Shown here: positions 1 through 5,013 of the stretch, piece by piece
How positions within the stretch are numbered: position 1 is the first letter of the stretch
Layout: each line of letters begins with the position of its first letter
Source of the DNA: Alphaproteobacteria bacterium
Lineage (GTDB): Bacteria > Pseudomonadota > Alphaproteobacteria > Caulobacterales > Maricaulaceae
Length of the DNA stretch: 5,013 nucleotides
Direction of reading: 5' to 3'
NCBI GenBank assembly: GCA_030428405.1
Contig: JAUIEH010000244.1
Coordinates: 1 to 5,013 of the forward strand
The notes under the pieces: model-generated
Told to the model about the DNA's origin: nothing
Seen by the model: only the letters and a program-made list of their open reading frames with translations
Database searches by the model: none
Translations under genes and position numbers: made by a program

Positions 1-1172
<1,172 letters not shown>

Positions 1173-1176
<4 letters not shown>

Positions 1177-1628
1177 ACATAGATTATGCCGTAGCGGCGA
1201 TCATCGGCGAGCTTGCCGGCAAGCTGCGCGCGCTTGGCGAAATTGATGCGGCTCACCGGTTTGACCAGGTAAAAATCCGCACCCGCCTGCATGACCTTAC
1301 GAACCGTGCTGTCACGCATGTCGCCCGTGATTGCGACAATCCCGATATAGCTGATCCGGCTTTGTTCATGTGTGCGCACGCGTTGAATGAGCGCCGTGCC
1401 ATGGCGTTCAGGCATGTGGATGTCCGTCATCAAGACGTTGAAACTCTGGGTCTCAAGCGCCCACAGCGCATCTTGCGCCGATGAAACGACAGTGAGGCGG
1501 GCGACGCCGCAAGATTTTGCGACCTCCCGGAACATGCGTCGAGAATCGGCGACGTCATCGACGACGAGCATTTGCACGTTCGCCAATGTGTCGTCCAAAT
1601 TCTCTACATCGGGTACGAAATCGTGCAT
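1173..1628 (-). CDS. Stand-alone response-regulator receiver protein
   Basis: A 151-residue cytoplasmic protein made of one receiver domain and nothing else. The acidic pair is Asp24/Asp25 (LVVDD), the phosphoacceptor is Asp69 (VLMTDIHMPE), the switch Thr is Thr101 (AITGD), and the conserved Lys is Lys123 (LVKPV), so every phosphorylation residue is present. A short N-terminal stretch of about 17 residues precedes the domain and a basic tail ending YGIIYV follows it. With no output domain, it probably works through protein contacts or as a phosphate shuttle, as other single-domain regulators do. I chose the ATG at 1628 because an AGGAGAGGG sequence sits just upstream; a TTG start at 1658 is in frame but would put that sequence inside the gene. 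It faces a hybrid histidine kinase whose stop codon it overlaps, which makes that kinase the obvious but unproven partner. Confidence 0.9.
1210..1225. repeat. Perfect 16-bp palindrome near the 3' end of the receiver gene
   Basis: AGCTTGCCGGCAAGCT reads the same on both strands. As RNA it could form a 6-bp stem with a CCGG loop. It lies in the last part of the receiver gene and begins 34 bases after the histidine kinase stop codon, so it would be in the 3' tail of the kinase transcript. No T-run follows on either strand, so it is not a standard intrinsic terminator. It may also be chance within codons for LAGKL. Confidence 0.5.
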
Positions 1629-1634
1629 CGAACG

Positions 1635-1643
1635 CCCTCTCCT
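1635..1643 (-). promoter_or_regulatory. Shine-Dalgarno sequence that sets the receiver gene start
   Basis: On the - strand AGGAGAGGG precedes the ATG at 1628. The GAGG core is 7 bases from the start codon and AGGAG is 10 bases from it. This favours the ATG over the upstream in-frame TTG at 1658. Confidence 0.7.
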
Positions 1644-1665
1644 GTAGTCACGCAGCAAAGGATGG

Positions 1666-1682
1666 GTTCGGCATCGCCGAAC
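1666..1682. repeat. Inverted repeat in the leader of the receiver gene
   Basis: GTTCGGC-ATC-GCCGAAC is a perfect 7-bp inverted repeat around a 3-base centre. It ends 37 bases upstream of the receiver ATG (1628). It could be an operator for a dimeric regulator, or a hairpin in the 5' leader of the mRNA. Neither strand shows a T-run after it, so termination is unlikely. Function is inferred from position only. Confidence 0.55.
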
Positions 1683-1703
1683 GTAAAACTACTGTGGCGC
1701 ATA

Positions 1704-1712
1704 CAAAGCATT
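1704..1712. repeat. CAAAGCATT direct repeat, copy 1 (copy 2 at 1830-1838)
   Basis: The 9-mer CAAAGCATT appears here and at 1830-1838, 126 bases apart, both within the AT-rich island. Copy 2 overlaps the CATTAAC repeat pair. Chance is possible in AT-rich DNA of this size. Confidence 0.3.
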
Positions 1713-1743
1713 TATGAATTACACACTGCTTCTAACGAGCAGG

Positions 1744-1769
1744 CTTAACAAACCGTGCACGTCGTTAAG
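1744..1769. repeat. CTTAAC...GTTAAG inverted repeat with a CGTGCACG core
   Basis: CTTAAC at 1744-1749 and its exact complement GTTAAG at 1764-1769 flank a 14-base spacer. The spacer contains the 8-bp palindrome CGTGCACG at 1754-1761, whose centre is one base off the centre of the outer arms. The arrangement suits a regulator binding site in the presumed receiver promoter, but no known operator is recognised. Confidence 0.4.
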
Positions 1770-1820
1770 TCACGAAAAAATATGATAAAATCAGTGTACA
1801 TTCATTTCTTGGAATAATTT

Positions 1821-1841
1821 CATTAACTTCAAAGCATTAAC
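1821..1841. repeat. Tandem CATTAAC direct repeat, 14-bp period
   Basis: CATTAAC occurs at 1821-1827 and again at 1835-1841, separated by exactly 7 bases (TTCAAAG). Such heptamer pairs often bind dimeric response regulators. The two TTAA cores are 10 bases apart instead of the 7 expected for a CtrA box, so it is not a standard CtrA site. Confidence 0.45.
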
Positions 1842-1890
1842 TAAATCCGCAACGGCTCGAGGCCGGCGTTCACTTTTTGGGGCGTCGTGG

Positions 1891-1936
1891 AAAAAACAGA
1901 CAGAAGCGTCCGCGCGCTGCAGTGCGGCGCGGACGC
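1891..1936 (-). terminator. Intrinsic terminator after the lipoprotein gene
   Basis: GCGTCCGCGC at 1906-1915 and GCGCGGACGC at 1927-1936 form a perfect 10-bp GC-rich stem with an 11-base loop. Read on the - strand, the stem is followed by TTCTGTCTGTTTTTT (1905 down to 1891), a T-rich tract that ends in six Ts. The stem begins 30 bases after the lipoprotein stop codon (1967). It should end the clpA-lipoprotein transcript and insulate the receiver gene downstream. On the + strand no T-run follows, so it is one-directional. Confidence 0.85.
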
Positions 1937-1966
1937 GATCTGGCGGTTGCAAGTTTGTCGGAGCGC

Positions 1967-2830
1967 TCAGCCTTCAGCGGGTATGCGCGCATTGAAGCTG
2001 ACGCCGTCCACCGTCGGCGTAAAGTCGATTTCCAGCTCGTGGCGGGCGCCGCACACGAACAAGGTCCACTCCTCGGTCCATTGCGAGGCGCCGTCAGGCG
2101 CGCCGCGCACATCCGTGTCGACGACCCAGGGCGCAGACGTCATGGCGTCACAGCCGTCGCGCTGCGCAAAAGCCCGCGCCGCCGGCGTCACCGCGCCGCG
2201 AATGACGTCGATCTGCAGCTTCAAGGACGTGAAGGTCTCGCCCGGCGCGAAGGTTTCGTAGCGAACCTCGCCGCTTTCGGCGTGATTATACGGAAAGACA
2301 TTGTGCAGACGTTCCGCCTGCCCGCAGCCGGTCACACGGTTGCGCTCGCGAATGACGGCGCCGCGCCCGCCGGCGAGTGCAGCCATGACATCGTCAGCCA
2401 CCGCCAGCGCATCCGTGCGCACCGGTTGCACGCGGCGGTCTGCGCATTCGCCCAGAATTGCGATATCCGCGCTCGCGGCGGTCTGCATGACGGCGAGACG
2501 ATAATCCTCCTCGCTCAGTCCGAAGATCTCCGCAGGCGTCACCCCGCGCGGCTCATCGGCGCCGGCGGCCTCAGCCGTCGGCGCAGCCGCCTCATCGTCC
2601 GTTTGCGTCGCGGTCGTGTTCTCGTCCGTCTGCGACGGCGCATCAGGGCGCGGACGAAGTTCAGGCAACCGGTCTTCATCACCGGCGTCGGCGGCTGCAA
2701 GTTCGCTCGCCGCTGCGTCTTCAACTGCGCTATCGCGCTGACCGAACAAGTCGCCGCCAAAGCCAGTCGTCTCGCAGCCAGCGGCCAGCAAGGCCGCAGC
2801 AATAATTGCCGTCACGCGTAGATTGATCAT
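1967..2830 (-). CDS. Predicted lipoprotein of unknown function
   Basis: A 287-residue protein that I cannot assign to a named family. The N-terminus has a signal peptide of lipoprotein type: a short start with Arg5, a hydrophobic stretch at about 6-17, and AAGC at 16-19, so Cys19 would be lipidated. The next residue is Glu, not the Asp that retains lipoproteins in the inner membrane of E. coli, so the outer membrane is the likelier site. Residues about 35-95 are a low-complexity linker rich in Ala, Asp, Glu and Thr. The rest (about 97-287) looks folded and carries four cysteines (129, 169, 227, 260) that could form two disulfides in the periplasm, plus three Trp (235, 251, 255). The ATG at 2830 is preceded by AAAGGGGG. 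The gene follows clpA by 24 bases and is closed by a terminator, so it is probably co-transcribed with clpA, although a periplasmic partner for cytoplasmic ClpA is not expected. Confidence 0.85.
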   Translation of the reverse strand: MINLRVTAIIAAALLAAGCETTGFGGDLFGQRDSAVEDAAASELAAADAGDEDRLPELRPRPDAPSQTDENTTATQTDDEAAAPTAEAAGADEPRGVTPAEIFGLSEEDYRLAVMQTAASADIAILGECADRRVQPVRTDALAVADDVMAALAGGRGAVIRERNRVTGCGQAERLHNVFPYNHAESGEVRYETFAPGETFTSLKLQIDVIRGAVTPAARAFAQRDGCDAMTSAPWVVDTDVRGAPDGASQWTEEWTLFVCGARHELEIDFTPTVDGVSFNARIPAEG

Positions 2831-2839
2831 GACGCCGCG

Positions 2840-2847
2840 CCCCCTTT
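2840..2847 (-). promoter_or_regulatory. Shine-Dalgarno sequence of the lipoprotein gene
   Basis: On the - strand AAAGGGGG lies 9 bases before the ATG at 2830, inside the 24-base gap after the clpA stop. It supports the chosen start and independent translation from a shared mRNA. Confidence 0.65.
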
Positions 2848-2854
2848 GCGCCGG

Positions 2855-5013
2855 TCAGTTTGCGAATTCTGGAGTGTTTTTCGCGTCTTCGCCGCCTGGC
2901 TTGCGCTTGCCCTTTTTGGGCTTCGGCTTGCCTTTGGCCTCGTCTGACGGCGTGATTTTGAAGGTGAGTTCGTCTTTTTTGACGTTGACGCCGACCTTCA
3001 CCAATCCGCCTTTTTTCAGCTTGCCGAACAAGATTTCGTCCGCAAGCGGCTTTTTGACGTGCTCTTGAATGACGCGCGCCAGCGGGCGGGCGCCATAAAG
3101 CTTGTCATAGCCCTTCTCGCCCAGCCAGGCGCGCGCATTCGGCGAGAGCTCGAAGGTGACATTGCGGTCGGCGAGCTGGCTTTCCAGCTGGATGATGAAC
3201 TTGTCCACCACCATGCCGATAATGTCCTGCGACAGCGGCTGGAAGGTGATGGTCGCATCCAGACGATTGCGGAATTCCGGCGTAAACAGACGTTTGATGG
3301 CCTTGTCGTCTTCGCCTTCGACCTTGTCGCGGCCGAAACCGATGGCGTTTTTCTGATTGTCCGAGGCGCCCGCATTGGTCGTCATGATCAAGACGACATT
3401 GCGGAAATCGACCTTCTTGCCGTTGGCGTCGGTCAGCGCGCCATTGTCCATGACCTGCAGGAGAATGTTGAAAATGTCCGGGTGGGCTTTTTCGATTTCA
3501 TCCAGCAAGAGGATGGAGTGCGGATGCTGATCGACAGCGTCCGTCAACAGACCGCCCTGGTCATAGCCGACATAGCCCGGCGGCGCGCCGATGAGACGCG
3601 AGACCGTGTGGCGCTCCATATATTCCGACATGTCGAAGCGCAAAAGCTCGACGCCGAGAATGGACGACAAGGAGCGCGCGACCTCGGTCTTGCCGACGCC
3701 GGTCGGTCCGGAGAAGAGATAACACCCAATCGGTTTTTGCGGCTCGCGCAACCCTGCGCGCGCCAGTTTGATGGCGGCGGAGAGCTGATCAATCGGCTCA
3801 TCCTGGCCGAACACCATGCGCTTAAGGTCCGTCGACAGATTTTGCAGCTGCGTCTCGTCGGACTTCGAAACGGATTTCGGCGGAATGCGCGCAATCTTGG
3901 CGACGACGGCTTCAATGTCACGCACGCCGATCTGCTTCTTGCGCTTGGACGGCGGCAGCAATTTCTGCGAGGCGCCCGTCTCATCAATGACGTCGATCGC
4001 CTTGTCGGGCAGCTTGCGGTCATTGATGTAGCGCGCCGAGAGTTCCACCGCCGTTCGGATGGCGTCATTGGTGTATTTGATTTTGTGGAACTGCTCGAAA
4101 TAGGGCTTCAGGCCGATCAGGATTTTGACCGCGTCCTCGATGGAGGGCTCGGCGACATCGACCTTCTGGAAGCGGCGCGCGAGCGCGCGGTCTTTTTCGA
4201 AATGCTGGCGGAACTCTTTATACGTCGTCGAGCCCATGCAGCGCAGCGCGCCTGACTGCAGCGCCGGCTTCAGGAGATTGGACGCATCCATCGCGCCGCC
4301 CGACGTCGCGCCCGCGCCGATGACGGTGTGAATTTCGTCGATGAACAAAATGGCGTTGGGGTGGGCCTCGAGTTCCTTGACCACTGCTTTCACGCGCTCT
4401 TCGAAATCGCCGCGATAGCGCGTGCCGGCCAAGAGCGCGCCCATGTCGAGCGAGAAGATGGTGGCGTCTTCGAGAACTTCGGGCACTTCGGAATTGACGA
4501 TCTTCAGCGCGATGCCTTCCGCGATCGCCGTCTTGCCGACGCCGGGATCACCCACCAGAAGCGGGTTGTTCTTTCGCCTTCGGCAAAGGACCTGAATGCA
4601 GCGTTCCACTTCGGCCGACCGTCCGATCAGGGGATCGATCGTGCCCTCTCGCGCCTTCTCATTGAGATTGACGCAATACGCTCTGAGAGCTTCAGCGCCG
4701 CCCTTCACTCCGCGATCCTCGTCGCTTTCGGATGCGCCGCGCGGCGTGCGGGGATCACCGCCGCCGGGCCGCTTCGCGATCCCGTGGGAAATGTAGTTCA
4801 CCGCGTCGTAGCGGGTCATGTCCTGCTCTTGCAGGAAATAGGCGGCGTGGCTTTCGCGTTCGGAGAAAATGGCGACCAGCACATTCGCGCCGGTGACTTC
4901 TTCGCGCCCGGACGATTGCACATGCAGGATCGCACGCTGCAACACGCGCGAGAATCCGGTCGTCGGTTTGGCCTCTTCACCATGCTCGACGACGATGCCG
5001 TCGAGTTCGCGGT
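2855..5013 (-). CDS. clpA: ClpA, ATP-dependent Clp protease ATP-binding subunit (5' end beyond window)
   Basis: The frame stays open to base 5013, giving 718 visible residues plus one partial codon; compared with the 758-residue E. coli ClpA as I recall it, roughly 65 N-terminal residues are missing. ClpA is a cytoplasmic hexameric AAA+ unfoldase that feeds substrates into ClpP. The rest of the N-domain (about 1-80, containing VLQRAILHVQSSGREEVTG) binds the adaptor ClpS in known homologues. A Gly/Pro-rich linker follows. D1 has Walker A GDPGVGKT (154-161), Walker B ILFIDE (221-226), pore loop RYRG and Arg279/Arg280. D2 has Walker A GPTGVGKT (435-442), Walker B LLLDE (to Glu505), pore loop GYVG, FRNR (580-583) and sensor-2 GARP (Arg642). 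There is no long middle coiled coil, which argues against ClpB. IGF at 557-559 is the ClpP-docking loop, so a protease role is supported. The protein ends in a Lys-rich tail. The GTG codon at 4945 is internal, not the start. Confidence 0.97.
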   Translation of the reverse strand, partial: RELDGIVVEHGEEAKPTTGFSRVLQRAILHVQSSGREEVTGANVLVAIFSERESHAAYFLQEQDMTRYDAVNYISHGIAKRPGGGDPRTPRGASESDEDRGVKGGAEALRAYCVNLNEKAREGTIDPLIGRSAEVERCIQVLCRRRKNNPLLVGDPGVGKTAIAEGIALKIVNSEVPEVLEDATIFSLDMGALLAGTRYRGDFEERVKAVVKELEAHPNAILFIDEIHTVIGAGATSGGAMDASNLLKPALQSGALRCMGSTTYKEFRQHFEKDRALARRFQKVDVAEPSIEDAVKILIGLKPYFEQFHKIKYTNDAIRTAVELSARYINDRKLPDKAIDVIDETGASQKLLPPSKRKKQIGVRDIEAVVAKIARIPPKSVSKSDETQLQNLSTDLKRMVFGQDEPIDQLSAAIKLARAGLREPQKPIGCYLFSGPTGVGKTEVARSLSSILGVELLRFDMSEYMERHTVSRLIGAPPGYVGYDQGGLLTDAVDQHPHSILLLDEIEKAHPDIFNILLQVMDNGALTDANGKKVDFRNVVLIMTTNAGASDNQKNAIGFGRDKVEGEDDKAIKRLFTPEFRNRLDATITFQPLSQDIIGMVVDKFIIQLESQLADRNVTFELSPNARAWLGEKGYDKLYGARPLARVIQEHVKKPLADEILFGKLKKGGLVKVGVNVKKDELTFKITPSDEAKGKPKPKKGKRKPGGEDAKNTPEFAN

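Larger units (their letters stand above)
1683..1850 (-). promoter_or_regulatory. AT-rich island, likely promoter region of the receiver gene
   Basis: This non-coding stretch is about 35% GC by hand count over 1681-1850, against a GC-rich surrounding. It lies between a terminator for the upstream unit and the receiver gene start, so the receiver promoter should be here. Candidate -10-like sequences on the - strand are TATCAT (about 1778-1783) and TAATTC (about 1716-1721), but neither has a convincing -35 partner at 16-18 bases, so I do not assign a transcription start. It contains several TTAAC/GTTAA repeats listed separately. No gene with a ribosome binding site was found in it. Confidence 0.5.

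Noticed and set aside
1629..1658. Upstream TTG start for the receiver gene, adding 10 residues
   Set aside because: The added residues are encoded by the AGGAGAGGG Shine-Dalgarno sequence that fits the ATG at 1628, and no comparable site precedes the TTG.
1714..1785. 23-residue open frame on the + strand in the AT-rich island
   Set aside because: There is no Shine-Dalgarno sequence before its ATG, and its length is expected by chance. A 10-residue frame on the - strand in the same region was rejected for the same reasons.
1821..1841. CtrA binding site
   Set aside because: The CtrA box needs TTAA cores 7 bases apart; here they are 10 bases apart, and the other TTAA pair in the region is 16 bases apart and inverted.
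1877..2821. 314-codon open frame on the + strand opposite the lipoprotein gene
   Set aside because: The product is extremely Arg-rich with no domain. The opposite strand has a lipoprotein signal, a Shine-Dalgarno sequence and a terminator, and is clearly the coding one.
3059..4255. 398-codon open frame on the + strand opposite clpA
   Set aside because: It is the antisense shadow of a highly conserved clpA region in GC-rich DNA. It has no ribosome binding site that stands out and no recognisable domain, and it is rich in Arg, Asp and Val as such shadows usually are.
2855..5013. ClpB/ClpC instead of ClpA
   Set aside because: There is no long middle coiled coil or UVR-type insert between D1 and D2, the ClpP-docking IGF loop argues against ClpB, and the N-domain sequence matches ClpA.

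Overview
The window looks like a chromosomal segment of a GC-rich alphaproteobacterium. The main evidence is the ClpA protein, whose N-domain and linker read like alphaproteobacterial ClpA (for example the block from VQSSGREEVTGAN to YISHGIAKR, interrupted only by family-typical positions). The genus cannot be fixed from the sequence. Four protein-coding genes occupy about 93% of the window; two of them run off the ends.

Left part (1-1658): the 3' part of a hybrid sensor histidine kinase on the + strand enters at its H-box, continues through the ATPase and a receiver domain, and stops at 1176. A stand-alone receiver-domain protein lies convergently on the - strand (1173-1628). The two stop codons overlap head to head in one CTAG tetranucleotide, so there is no room for a terminator between them. 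The pair probably belongs to one phosphorelay, but this rests on proximity only.

Middle (1629-1966): a 338-base non-coding stretch. It holds the receiver gene's ribosome binding site, a perfect 7-bp inverted repeat in its leader, an AT-rich island (about 35% GC by hand count over 1681-1850) with several TTAAC-type repeats, and an intrinsic terminator (1891-1936) facing the - strand. The terminator closes the transcription unit coming from the right.

Right part (1967-5013): clpA on the - strand (its first roughly 65 codons lie beyond 5013), followed 24 bases later by a gene for an unrecognised lipoprotein with four cysteines in its mature part. Spacing, a good Shine-Dalgarno sequence and the terminator 30 bases after the lipoprotein stop all suggest a clpA-lipoprotein unit. 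ClpA is the unfoldase partner of ClpP; its usual adaptor gene clpS would be expected just outside the window on the right. No mobile elements, CRISPR arrays, tRNA or rRNA genes were seen. No clearly new multi-gene system is evident; the least explained items are the lipoprotein and the repeat-rich regulatory island.
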